Assembly: GCF_900130005.1 (NCBI RefSeq)
Contig: NZ_FQXP01000010.1
Span: 1 to 64,000 of the forward strand
Reading direction: 5' to 3'
DNA: 64,000 nucleotides
From: Clostridium collagenovorans DSM 3089
Lineage (GTDB): Bacteria; Bacillota; Clostridia; Clostridiales; Clostridiaceae
In this document: positions 8,911-17,636 of the stretch, piece by piece
Layout: each line of letters opens with the position of its first letter
How positions within the stretch are numbered: position 1 is the first letter of the stretch
Translations under genes and position numbers: made by a program
The notes under the pieces: generated by a model
Seen by the model: only the letters and a program-made list of their open reading frames with translations
The model's database searches: none
Told to the model about the DNA's origin: nothing

Positions 8911-9309
8911 AACAACCTCACCTCTTTCTTAAAGAGAATTTAGTTACACTATTATTATGGGAAAAATGAAAAATAATATTCTAGGTAATTTGTAGACTAT
9001 ATGGTTTATTTTTCATAACATTTAGGGATACTTACAAATGTAATATATTTTAATAAAAATATTTATAATATTTAAGGTCGCCCTTTATTAGTAAATAAGC
9101 ATATATAAACTTATAAAGGGAGGAAATTAATTAAAACTTATAAATAACATTAATTAAATTTTATTTATCTTTGGAGTCTTATAGTTAAATAATAATATTT
9201 AGTTGAATTATAAGATTAAACTAAGATATTATAGTAAAGCTTTAATATTGCAAAGCATATATGAGATTTTATATTGTTACTTTGAAAATTAATGATAAAA
9301 TATATGAAG

Positions 9310-9500
9310 AGAAAGATTTATGACCATAGATAAAAGATAAGAGAGAAAAAAGGTTAAAAGGATTTAAAGGATAGATAAGAAGTAAGAAAGAAAATATGCA
9401 AAAGGTTTAAAAGCATAGAAAAGAACTAATAAGGAAAAGAAAATTAGAAAATTTAAAGCATAGAGAAAAAGTAAGATAAAAAGTTAAGATTTATATAAGG
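9310..9500 (+). repeat. Decayed purine-rich repeat tract related to the pst array
   Basis: Degenerate units of about 43-46 bp begin with TTTAAA followed by GGATAGATAAGAAGTAAG, GCATAGAAAAGAACTAATAAGG and GCATAGAGAAAAAGTAAG. The core GGATAGATAAG also occurs in the 3618-3975 array, so the two tracts look like members of one dispersed family. Non-coding. The rest of the 8911-9645 gap is AT-rich without further recognisable genes. Confidence 0.5.
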
Positions 9501-9527
9501 ATTATAAATGTTAAGTGAGATAGAGAC

Positions 9528-9566
<39 letters not shown>

Positions 9567-9645
9567 AAAAAATAATAAAATATAGGATGTTTAAAAAGAT
9601 AAAAATTTTAAAATAGATAGTTAGAATGTGGAGGATTTAAGGTTT

Positions 9646-10257
9646 ATGAAGAGTGTATTTTTAGATACGGAAACTACAGGATTAAGACCTGGTAATATAG
9701 TTCAGCTTACATATATTGTAGAGGAAGATAAGCAATTAGTTGGATTTAAGAATTACTTCTTTAAGGTAGAGCATGTAGAACCAGAGGCAGAAAGAGTACA
9801 TGGATTTAGTAAGGAAAAACTAGAACTTTTATCTGAAGGCTTTGAGTTTGCAGATCTTGCAGAGGAAATACAAGAGGATTTTGAAGGTGCTACATTAATT
9901 GCACATAATATTAATTTTGATAAAAAATTTATAGAAGCTGAGTTTAGTAGAATTTTTCAATTAGATGGATCAGAAAAAGAATTTTGTACTATGAAATATT
10001 TTTCTAAAATCTTAAAAATTCCTGCAAGAAATGGTGTAGGATATAAAAATCCTAAATTAGAAGAAGTTGTAGATTTTTATGGAATAGATAGAAATAAAAT
10101 ATTAGAGAAGGCTAAACTTCTATTTGGATGCAGTGAAATAAGTTTTCATGATGCAAGATATGATACTGTAGCAATGTATATGTGTTGTTTAAAATCAAAG
10201 AACAGAACTCAGATAGACACTATATTTACAGATGAGCCTTTAGATATGTTTAACTAA
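9646..10257 (+). CDS. DnaQ-like 3'-5' exonuclease (DEDDh family)
   Basis: A stand-alone 3'-5' exonuclease of the DnaQ/RNase T superfamily acting on nucleic acid 3' ends with two metal ions. The 203-aa protein shows Exo I DTETTGL (Asp7, Glu9), Exo II HNINFD (His87 to Asp92) and Exo III HDARYD (His169, Asp174), so the DEDDh catalytic set is complete. ATG 9646 is chosen because GTGGAGGA lies 11 nt upstream; the GTG at 9628 overlaps that site. It has no polymerase fused to it, so substrate and role (repair, RNA trimming) cannot be assigned. A terminator follows. Confidence 0.88.
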   Translation: MKSVFLDTETTGLRPGNIVQLTYIVEEDKQLVGFKNYFFKVEHVEPEAERVHGFSKEKLELLSEGFEFADLAEEIQEDFEGATLIAHNINFDKKFIEAEFSRIFQLDGSEKEFCTMKYFSKILKIPARNGVGYKNPKLEEVVDFYGIDRNKILEKAKLLFGCSEISFHDARYDTVAMYMCCLKSKNRTQIDTIFTDEPLDMFN

Positions 10258-10379
10258 ACTTTTAGGAGAATTAATTAATCTCATACTGGAGTAGAGTTTA
10301 GTTATTTAATAAACTGCATTATGATTATATGCAGAAATTTAATTTTAATATATAAACAATAAACTTATTTTATATATGT

Positions 10380-10412
10380 AGGAGTGTTTCAAAAGTTGAG
10401 ACATTCCTTTAT
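10380..10412 (+). terminator. Terminator after exonuclease gene
   Basis: AGGAGTGTTTC pairs with GAGACATTCCT (11 bp including two G-T pairs, loop AAAAGTT), then TT and more T-rich sequence. It separates the exonuclease from topB. Confidence 0.65.
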
Positions 10413-10438
10413 GTTATTTTATAGAAAAGGATGATTAA

Positions 10439-12733
10439 ATGGGAAAATCGTTATTTATAACAGAAAAACCTTCTGTAGCCAAGGACTTTGCAAAATTACT
10501 TAAGGTAAAAGGAAGAAATGGTGATGGATTTATAGAATCTGATAAAGCAATTTTTACTTGGTGTGTAGGTCACCTTGTTTCTATGAGTTATCCAGAGGCT
10601 TATGATGAGTCTTTAAAGAAATGGACATTAGATACTCTACCATTTTTACCAAAGGAGTATAAGTACGAGGTAATACCTTCTGTAGCTAAACAATTTAATA
10701 TAGTAAAATCTTTACTTTTAAGAGAAGACATAGATTCTATATATGTATGTACGGACTCAGGGAGAGAAGGAGAATATATCTATAGACTTGTTGATCAAAT
10801 GGTTGGAGTACAAGGAAAAAGTAAAAAGAGGGTTTGGATTGACTCGCAAACAGAAGAGGAAATTAAAAGAGGTATAAAGGAAGCTAAGGATTTAGAGTGT
10901 TATGATTCTTTATCAGAATCTGCATACCTTAGAGCAAAGGAAGATTATTTAGTTGGTATAAACTTTTCAAGGGTTTTAACTTTACTACATGGTCGTATAG
11001 TAAGTAATATATTAAATGAAAAATCTGTTGTAATAGCAGTTGGACGAGTAATGTCCTGTGTTCTAGGTATGATAGTTGAGAGAGAAAGAGAAATACAAAA
11101 CTTTAATAAGACAGTGTTTTTTAAGGTTTTAGGAGATTTTAAGTTAGATGAGGATAAGGTTTTTCAAGGGCAATGGAAGGCTGTAGAAAGCTCTAAATAC
11201 TTTGAATCACCTAAATTATATAATGAAACTGGATTTAATAAAAGAGAATACGCAGAGGAGCTAATAAGGTTTTTAATAGAAAATCAAGAGGAACCTAAGG
11301 CTGTAGTAGAAGATGTAAGTAGAAAAACAGAAAAAAAATCTGCCCCACTTTTATTTAACTTAGCAGAGCTTCAAAATGAATGTTCTAAAAGATTTAAAAT
11401 AAATCCAGATCAGACCTTAGCTAATATACAAGGATTATACGAGAAGAAAATGCTGACTTATCCAAGAACAGATGCTAGGGTATTATCAACTGCAGTTGCT
11501 AAGGAGATTAATAAAAATTTATTTAAGTTATCTAAATTTAGTAGTGATGAAGAATTGCAAGGATATGCTAAAAATATTTTAGATAATAAGTGGTACAGTG
11601 GCTTAGTTAAGAGTAAATATGTTAATGATAGCAAAATCACAGACCACTATGCCATCATTCCAACAGGGGAAGGCTTAGATAATTTTAATGGCTTAAAATC
11701 CTTAGAAAAGGAAATTTACCTTTTAGTTCTTAGAAGGTTTTTAGCAATATTCTATCCTCAGGCTAAATATAATACACTATCAATTACAGTTAATATAAAG
11801 GATGAAAAATTCTTTACTACAGAAAAGGTATGTGTAGAAAAGGGATATTTAGAAATTCTAAAACCAGATAAAAAGGATAAAGAAGAAAAGGAAAGTACAT
11901 TCCTTAATAGTATAAAAAAAGGACAAATTTTAAATGTAAGTGACTTAACAATCAAGGAAGGTGAAACATCTCCACCTAAAAGATATACAACAGGTACTAT
12001 TATATTAGCAATGGAGAATGCAGGTAAACTTATTGAGGACGAAGAGCTTAGAGAACATATAAAGGGTTCAGGTATTGGAACAAGTGCTACAAGAGCTGAA
12101 ATATTAAAGAAATTAGATAATATAGAATATATACAAGTTAATAATAAAACTCAAATTATAACTCCAAGTTTAAAGGGAGAAATAATTTATGAAGTTTTAA
12201 ATAACTCAATATCAGGACTTTTAAATCCAAAGCTTACTGCAAGTTGGGAAAAAGGCTTAAAACTTGTAGTAGATAAGGAAATAGAAGGAATTGAGTTTAT
12301 GAATAAACTTGAAAAATACATAAGCCAAAATGTTGCTAAAGCAGAAGAAAAAAATAATTTTTCTATACCAGATATAGTGAGTAATATTACTGAAAGTAGC
12401 AGAGTTGAATTAAATAAAATAAATAATAAGATTCAGAAAAAAATTAAAGGTAATAAAGAAAAAGAAAACTTAGAAAGCATAGGGGTATGTCCTATATGCA
12501 AATCTGGAGAAATTATTTGCTATGAAAAGGGCTATGGATGTACTAATTGGAGAGTAGGGTGCAAATTCTTCGTAGGAAAGGTAGCTGGTAAAGTTATAGA
12601 AAGACAGCAAGTAGAAAAATTAATTAAAGAAGGATGCACTGATAAGATAAGTGGATTTAAATCTAAAAAAGGCAATGAATTTGAGGCTAAAATAATAATA
12701 AAAGATAAAGAGATAAAATTAGATTTTAATTAA
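10439..12733 (+). CDS. topB: DNA topoisomerase III
   Basis: Type IA topoisomerase that passes single DNA strands to resolve recombination and replication intermediates. The 764-aa protein starts with the TOPRIM domain (FITEKPSVAKDFAK; acidic DSGREGEYIYR) and continues with the type IA core containing the catalytic tyrosine in LTYPRTDAR (Tyr341) and the GTSATRAEIL segment. It ends with a zinc-ribbon-like region (CPICKSGEI...CxxW...GCKFF, about residues 682-712). Length and order match bacterial TopB rather than TopA. ATG 10439 has AAAGGA upstream. Confidence 0.93.
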   Translation: MGKSLFITEKPSVAKDFAKLLKVKGRNGDGFIESDKAIFTWCVGHLVSMSYPEAYDESLKKWTLDTLPFLPKEYKYEVIPSVAKQFNIVKSLLLREDIDSIYVCTDSGREGEYIYRLVDQMVGVQGKSKKRVWIDSQTEEEIKRGIKEAKDLECYDSLSESAYLRAKEDYLVGINFSRVLTLLHGRIVSNILNEKSVVIAVGRVMSCVLGMIVEREREIQNFNKTVFFKVLGDFKLDEDKVFQGQWKAVESSKYFESPKLYNETGFNKREYAEELIRFLIENQEEPKAVVEDVSRKTEKKSAPLLFNLAELQNECSKRFKINPDQTLANIQGLYEKKMLTYPRTDARVLSTAVAKEINKNLFKLSKFSSDEELQGYAKNILDNKWYSGLVKSKYVNDSKITDHYAIIPTGEGLDNFNGLKSLEKEIYLLVLRRFLAIFYPQAKYNTLSITVNIKDEKFFTTEKVCVEKGYLEILKPDKKDKEEKESTFLNSIKKGQILNVSDLTIKEGETSPPKRYTTGTIILAMENAGKLIEDEELREHIKGSGIGTSATRAEILKKLDNIEYIQVNNKTQIITPSLKGEIIYEVLNNSISGLLNPKLTASWEKGLKLVVDKEIEGIEFMNKLEKYISQNVAKAEEKNNFSIPDIVSNITESSRVELNKINNKIQKKIKGNKEKENLESIGVCPICKSGEIICYEKGYGCTNWRVGCKFFVGKVAGKVIERQQVEKLIKEGCTDKISGFKSKKGNEFEAKIIIKDKEIKLDFN

Positions 12734-12933
12734 AAGTTTGAATATATATCTTATATACTTTGCAATATTAAATCTACATCATCGTAATTTATTGCATATT
12801 AATTTTTTTATCCTATAAAATTATGAATGAAGTTTATTTAATGCAATATATATGGTAATAGTATGAATATAAGTATTTAGCTAAAAAATATAATTACTAA
12901 AATAAACATAATATATGGTGAAATTTTAAAAAT

Positions 12934-12986
12934 AAATAAGAGAGGTCTTGGTAATTTAAGAGTTGCCAAGACCTCTCTTATTTATG
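12934..12986 (+). terminator. Terminator after topB
   Basis: An 18-bp perfect stem (12934-12951 with 12966-12983) enclosing a 14-nt loop, followed by a weak T-rich tail. No other feature is seen between 12734 and 13116. Confidence 0.8.
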
Positions 12987-13116
12987 AAAAATTATGAGAA
13001 ATTATGCATAATTGAATAATTATGATAAAATCCTAAAATTTTTAGTGAAAAAAAGTAACTTTTACTTTATAATTATTTATAAAGTATCAAAATTCAGAAA
13101 ATTTGGGGGTATCACA

Positions 13117-14613
13117 ATGAAAATTAATCTTATGGATGATGCATTTAAAGGTAGCAATGCATTATTAGTTGGGGTATTTGAAGAGTGTAACTGTGTAGGT
13201 TGTTGCGATAAAGCTCAAGGGCTTTTAACACAATTAAAAGAAAGTGGTAGATTCAATGGAAACTACGGGGAAATATACACAGTTAATGGTGTTGGAGAAC
13301 AACCAAGAGAAGTAATTTTATTAGGCTTAGGTAAAGAAAAAGATTTAAACATTACTAAAGTTCAAAATCTTTTTGGAAAAGCATTTAAGAAGGCACAAGA
13401 ATTAAAACTTAAGGCTTTAGATATAGCTTCATTTAAGGTTGAAGGATTATGTACATTTAGAATTTTAAAAGCTATGGTTGAAGGTGTTATGTTAGCTAAT
13501 TATAGCTTTGATACTTACAAAGCTGAAAAAAGCAAATGTACTGTAGAAGAAATAAATATAGATCCAAGTGGATTAGAACTTGATAATGAAAAAGCAGAAA
13601 AGGCTTTAAAAGAAGGAATGACTTTAGCAATAAACACAATGTTAGCTAGAGACCTTGTAAATGAGCCATCTAACGTTTTAACTCCTACTGAATTATCAGA
13701 AAGAGCTAAAGCTCAAGGGGAAAAATGTGGCTTTGAAGTTGAAGTTTTCGATAAAGAAAAAATAACTGAATTAGGCATGAGAGCATTTTTAGCTGTAGGA
13801 CAGGCTTCGTATAATGAACCTAAATTTATAGTTATGAGATATGTAGGTGACCCAGGAAACAGAGATGAGATAGTTGGATTTGTAGGTAAAGGATTAACTT
13901 TTGATAGTGGTGGATATTCATTAAAACCATCTGCTGGAATGCAAGATATGAAATCTGACATGGCAGGTGCAGCAGCAGTTATAGGTGCAATGTCTTCTAT
14001 AGCTGAAATGAAATTACAAGTTAACGTTACTGCAGTTGTAGCATCTTGTGAAAATTTAATTTCTGGTGGTGGTTACAAGCCAGGAGATATTATAAAATCT
14101 ATGGCTGGAAAGACAATAGAAGTTGCAAATACAGACTGTGAAGGAAGATTAACATTAGTAGATGCAATTCACTATATTATAAGCAAAGAAAAGGTAACAA
14201 AGGTTCTTGATATAGCTACATTAACAGGAGCTGTTTTAAGTGCTTTAGGAAAAATAACTACTGGAGTATTAGCTAATGACGATGAATTTTATGGTGTTTT
14301 AGAATCAGCAGCTAAAAAATCAGGAGAAAAAATTTGGAGATTACCAATCTTTGAAGAATATAAAGAATGTAATCATTCAGATGTTGCAGATTTACACAAC
14401 CAAGGTGTTGGTGGTGCAGGAACAATTACAGCAGGATTATTCCTAGGTGAATTTGTAGGAAATACACCATGGCTTCACTTAGATATAGCAGGAACAGGAT
14501 GGGCTAATTCTACAGCTGAATGTCAAAGCAAAGGTGGAACAGGAGTAGGTGTTAGAACACTTTACTATATAGCAAGAAACTTATCACAAAAAAGCTGTGA
14601 GACATGTAAATAA
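13117..14613 (+). CDS. pepA: Leucyl aminopeptidase (M17 family)
   Basis: Cytosolic two-metal aminopeptidase that removes N-terminal residues from peptides. The 498-aa protein has an N-terminal macro-like domain and the M17 catalytic half: VGKGLTFDSGGYSLKP (metal-binding Lys and Asp), MKSDMAGAAAV, NTDCEGRLTL (catalytic Arg) and the C-terminal WLHLDIAGT. ATG 13117 follows a GGGGG site at 13105; the reading frame runs back to 13012, but that 35-residue extension is AT-rich and unlike the family. A PepV-type dipeptidase and a dipeptide epimerase follow on the same strand. Confidence 0.93.
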   Translation: MKINLMDDAFKGSNALLVGVFEECNCVGCCDKAQGLLTQLKESGRFNGNYGEIYTVNGVGEQPREVILLGLGKEKDLNITKVQNLFGKAFKKAQELKLKALDIASFKVEGLCTFRILKAMVEGVMLANYSFDTYKAEKSKCTVEEINIDPSGLELDNEKAEKALKEGMTLAINTMLARDLVNEPSNVLTPTELSERAKAQGEKCGFEVEVFDKEKITELGMRAFLAVGQASYNEPKFIVMRYVGDPGNRDEIVGFVGKGLTFDSGGYSLKPSAGMQDMKSDMAGAAAVIGAMSSIAEMKLQVNVTAVVASCENLISGGGYKPGDIIKSMAGKTIEVANTDCEGRLTLVDAIHYIISKEKVTKVLDIATLTGAVLSALGKITTGVLANDDEFYGVLESAAKKSGEKIWRLPIFEEYKECNHSDVADLHNQGVGGAGTITAGLFLGEFVGNTPWLHLDIAGTGWANSTAECQSKGGTGVGVRTLYYIARNLSQKSCETCK

Positions 14614-14627
14614 TTAATTAGGAAACC

Positions 14628-14668
14628 AACCCATTGCTAGAATTGAGTTTTTAGTAATGGGTTTTATT
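14628..14668 (+). terminator. Terminator after leucyl aminopeptidase
   Basis: A 12-bp stem (14628-14639 with 14652-14663, one G-T pair) followed by TTATTT. Confidence 0.8.
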
Positions 14669-14752
14669 TCGACAGCTTATATTTATTGATTTTTAATTCC
14701 AAAAACAGTATACTCAAGTTATAAAATGAAAAAATAGGAAGGGGAGAGCTAA

Positions 14753-16144
14753 ATGGATATGAATAATATTATCGATTCTCTAAGAGAGGATATCATAAAA
14801 TCAACTTGTGAAATAGTTAAAATAAAGAGTCTTCTTGATACACCAAAGGAAGGAATGCCTTTTGGTGAAGGAGTAGCTAAGTCACTTGACTATGCAATTA
14901 AATTATCAGAGGAATTAGGCTTTAAAGCTGTAAATCTAGATGGATATGTAGCTTATGCAGAGTATGGAGAAGGGGAAGACTATGTTGCTGCCTTAGGACA
15001 TTTAGATATAGTACCAGAAGGTGATGGATGGAAATACCCACCATATGCAGCAGAAATACACGACGGTAAGATATGGGGTAGAGGAACTACAGATGATAAG
15101 GGACCTACTATTGCGGCTTTATATGGCTTAAAAGCTATGAAAGAAGCTGGCCTTAAACCTTCAAAGAAAATAAGAATAATTTTTGGAGCTAGTGAAGAAA
15201 CTGGCGGACCAGATTTAGAATATTACTTATCAAAGGAAAAACCACCAGTAGCAGCATTTACACCAGATGCTAACTATCCAATAATAAATGGAGAAAAGGG
15301 ATTAACATCTTTCCATTTAGTAAAAGACTTTAGTAAAAAGTGCTGCTGTGATTATAGAATAAAATCTATTAAAGGTGGTAGTGCAGGAAACATGGTTCCA
15401 GATTATTGTGAAGCAATAATTGAAACTAATAAAGCAGAAGTAATAAAAGAAAAATTAAATAAATTTATAGAAGATACAAAATTTGAAATGTCTATGGAAG
15501 AAGCAGATAATAAAGTAACAATAAAATCTGTTGGTTTCTCAGCACATGGAAGTACTCCACAGTTAGGAAAGAATGCAATTATGCAATTAATGGCTTTCTT
15601 AGGAGAATTAGATTTAGGTTGCTGTGAAATAAAATCATACATTGACTTTATGAATGAGCATATAGGATTTGATTGTTATGGAGAAAAATTCGGTATTTTC
15701 TTAGAAGATGAAGTTTCAGGAAAACTTTCTTTTAACTTTGGTAAAATAGATTTAAATGAAGAAAAAGCAGTAGCTACTTTAAATTTAAGATACCCAGTAA
15801 CATTTAAGTTAGAAGATATGATGACTCCATTTAATAAAACAATAGAAGGAACTGGATTCAGAGTTGAAAACTTTGGTGGACAAGAGCCATTATACTTTGC
15901 TCCAGAGCATCCATTAATTAAAACATTACAAAAGGTTTATACTGAACAAACAGGAGAAGAAGCAACTTTAGTTTCAATAGGTGGAGGAACTTATGCTAAG
16001 GAAATGCCTAATACAGTTGCTTTTGGACCAATGTTCCCAGGAGATCCTGATGTTGTTCACCAACCAAATGAGTACATTGAAGTAGAAAAACTTATAAAAA
16101 ATGCTAAGATCTATGGTCATGCATTATATGAGTTAGCAAAATAA
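14753..16144 (+). CDS. pepV: Dipeptidase PepV-like (M20 metallopeptidase)
   Basis: Cytosolic M20-family zinc dipeptidase that completes peptide breakdown. The 463-aa protein shows the metal-binding series ALGHLDIVPEGDGW (His and Asp), GRGTTDDKGP (bridging Asp), SEETGGPD (catalytic and metal Glu), PDANYPI and the final metal His in VVHQPNEY. These match the PepV/Sapep group. A ribosome binding site GGAAGGGGAG precedes ATG 14753; a second ATG at 14759 is less well spaced. It has its own short upstream region after a terminator, so it is probably monocistronic. Confidence 0.92.
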   Translation: MDMNNIIDSLREDIIKSTCEIVKIKSLLDTPKEGMPFGEGVAKSLDYAIKLSEELGFKAVNLDGYVAYAEYGEGEDYVAALGHLDIVPEGDGWKYPPYAAEIHDGKIWGRGTTDDKGPTIAALYGLKAMKEAGLKPSKKIRIIFGASEETGGPDLEYYLSKEKPPVAAFTPDANYPIINGEKGLTSFHLVKDFSKKCCCDYRIKSIKGGSAGNMVPDYCEAIIETNKAEVIKEKLNKFIEDTKFEMSMEEADNKVTIKSVGFSAHGSTPQLGKNAIMQLMAFLGELDLGCCEIKSYIDFMNEHIGFDCYGEKFGIFLEDEVSGKLSFNFGKIDLNEEKAVATLNLRYPVTFKLEDMMTPFNKTIEGTGFRVENFGGQEPLYFAPEHPLIKTLQKVYTEQTGEEATLVSIGGGTYAKEMPNTVAFGPMFPGDPDVVHQPNEYIEVEKLIKNAKIYGHALYELAK

Positions 16145-16244
16145 TAATTAATTTCTTAAGCTTAGGTATTTAAGATTATTTCTATAGAATATATAGAATA
16201 CTTTAGCGAGTTTAGAGTAATAAATTCTCTAAAGATAGAATTAA

Positions 16245-16298
16245 AAATAAGTTTAGCATATTAAAATAAAATTTAATATAGCTAGGCTTATTTTTATT
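16245..16298 (+). terminator. Probable terminator after pepV
   Basis: Outer stem AAATAAG/CTTATTT (16245-16251 with 16287-16293) and an inner stem around TAGC-TATTAAA/TTTAATA-GCTA, then TTATTG. The remainder of 16145-16462 shows nothing recognisable. Confidence 0.6.
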
Positions 16299-16462
16299 GT
16301 TTTAAGAATAAAAATAAATTAACTTGAAATGTAAATCTACTTATATATAATAGTATCTATACATATATTTAATAGTTAGCATTTTAAATGAGATTTTTGC
16401 TATTTTTATCTGTAATATATTTATAAAAAATATAAAGTTATATACTTTGGGAGATAATAGAA

Positions 16463-17554
16463 ATGGAGATAGTAGATATTAAAATAGGGGAAATAGACTT
16501 ACCTTTGAGCAAATCATACACTAGGGGTTGTATAGTGGTTAAGGAATCAGAGGAGATTGTAGTAAAGGTTTTTACAGAGTGTGGAGAGGTTGGAGTAGGA
16601 AGTGCTGTTGCAACACCTAATATAACAGGTGAGACAAAGGAAAGCATAATTGGAGCTATAAGATATTTAAGACCTTTAATAATAGGACAAAAGGTTGAAA
16701 ATATAGAAGGAATCATGAAAATAGTAAATAAGGCTCTTATGTTTAATAATAGTGCAAAGGCAGCAATAGATATGGCACTTTATGATTTAATGGGAAAAAG
16801 TTTTGGAGTACCATTATACAAGCTATTAGGTGGACATCAAAATAGTATATCAACGAGTATAACTATTAATTTTGCTAGCACAGAAGAAATGGTAAGCAAT
16901 GCATTAGAAGCAATTATGAAGGGCTATAGTAGTTTGAAATTAAAGGTTGGATACGATGCTGCTACAGATATTGCTAGAATAACTGCTATAAGAAAAGCAA
17001 TTAGAAAGGGCATAAATTTAAGAATTGATGCTAATCAAGGTTGGAGACCAAAGGAAGCTGTAAAGATTATTAGAACTTTAGAGGATCTTGGTCTTGATAT
17101 TGAGTTTATAGAGCAACCAGTAAAGGCTTGGGATGTAGAAGGACTTCAATATGTAACTGATCATGTAGCTACAGAGATACTTGCAGATGAATCAGTTTTA
17201 GGTCCACCAAGTGCTTTTAAGGTAATCAAAAGTAATGTAGCAGACTTAATAAGTATAAAACTTATGAAATCTGGTGGACTTCATAATGCTATAAAAATAT
17301 ATGATATGGCAGATACTACAGATATTAGAACTATGATGGGATGTATGTTAGAAAGTAAAATAGGAATTACTGCTGCAGCTTCTTTAGCTGTTGCAAAGAT
17401 AAATATGATCCAAAGTGACTTAGACACTATGTTTACTTATAATAGTGATCATATTATTGGAGGAGCCAATATATCTGGAGATACTATAACTTTACCTGAA
17501 AAACCAGGACTAGGTATTGAAGAGGTACTTGGGTTTAAAGAGATTAAAGGATAA
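16463..17554 (+). CDS. Dipeptide epimerase (L-Ala-D/L-Glu epimerase-like, enolase superfamily)
   Basis: A 363-aa enolase-superfamily protein of the muconate-lactonizing subgroup. It has an N-terminal capping domain and a barrel with the catalytic KxK (SLKLKVG, about residue 160), the metal ligands Asp in RIDANQGW, Glu in EFIEQP and Asp/Glu in ILADES, and the second catalytic Lys in SIKLMKSGG. This pattern fits L-Ala-D/L-Glu epimerases that recycle murein peptides, and the neighbouring peptidases support a role on dipeptides. The precise dipeptide cannot be read from sequence. ATG 16463 has GGGAG about 10 nt upstream. Confidence 0.87.
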   Translation: MEIVDIKIGEIDLPLSKSYTRGCIVVKESEEIVVKVFTECGEVGVGSAVATPNITGETKESIIGAIRYLRPLIIGQKVENIEGIMKIVNKALMFNNSAKAAIDMALYDLMGKSFGVPLYKLLGGHQNSISTSITINFASTEEMVSNALEAIMKGYSSLKLKVGYDAATDIARITAIRKAIRKGINLRIDANQGWRPKEAVKIIRTLEDLGLDIEFIEQPVKAWDVEGLQYVTDHVATEILADESVLGPPSAFKVIKSNVADLISIKLMKSGGLHNAIKIYDMADTTDIRTMMGCMLESKIGITAAASLAVAKINMIQSDLDTMFTYNSDHIIGGANISGDTITLPEKPGLGIEEVLGFKEIKG

Positions 17555-17636
17555 TTTTGACTTTAAAATTTTATTGGCTTATTATATACTTACTCATAGG
17601 AAATGTTTTAGGAAATAAAGTAAAGAAGGTGGAACT

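Noticed and set aside
13012..13116. N-terminal extension of leucyl aminopeptidase
   Set aside because: It lacks a ribosome binding site and is unlike the family N-terminus; GGGGG lies before ATG 13117.
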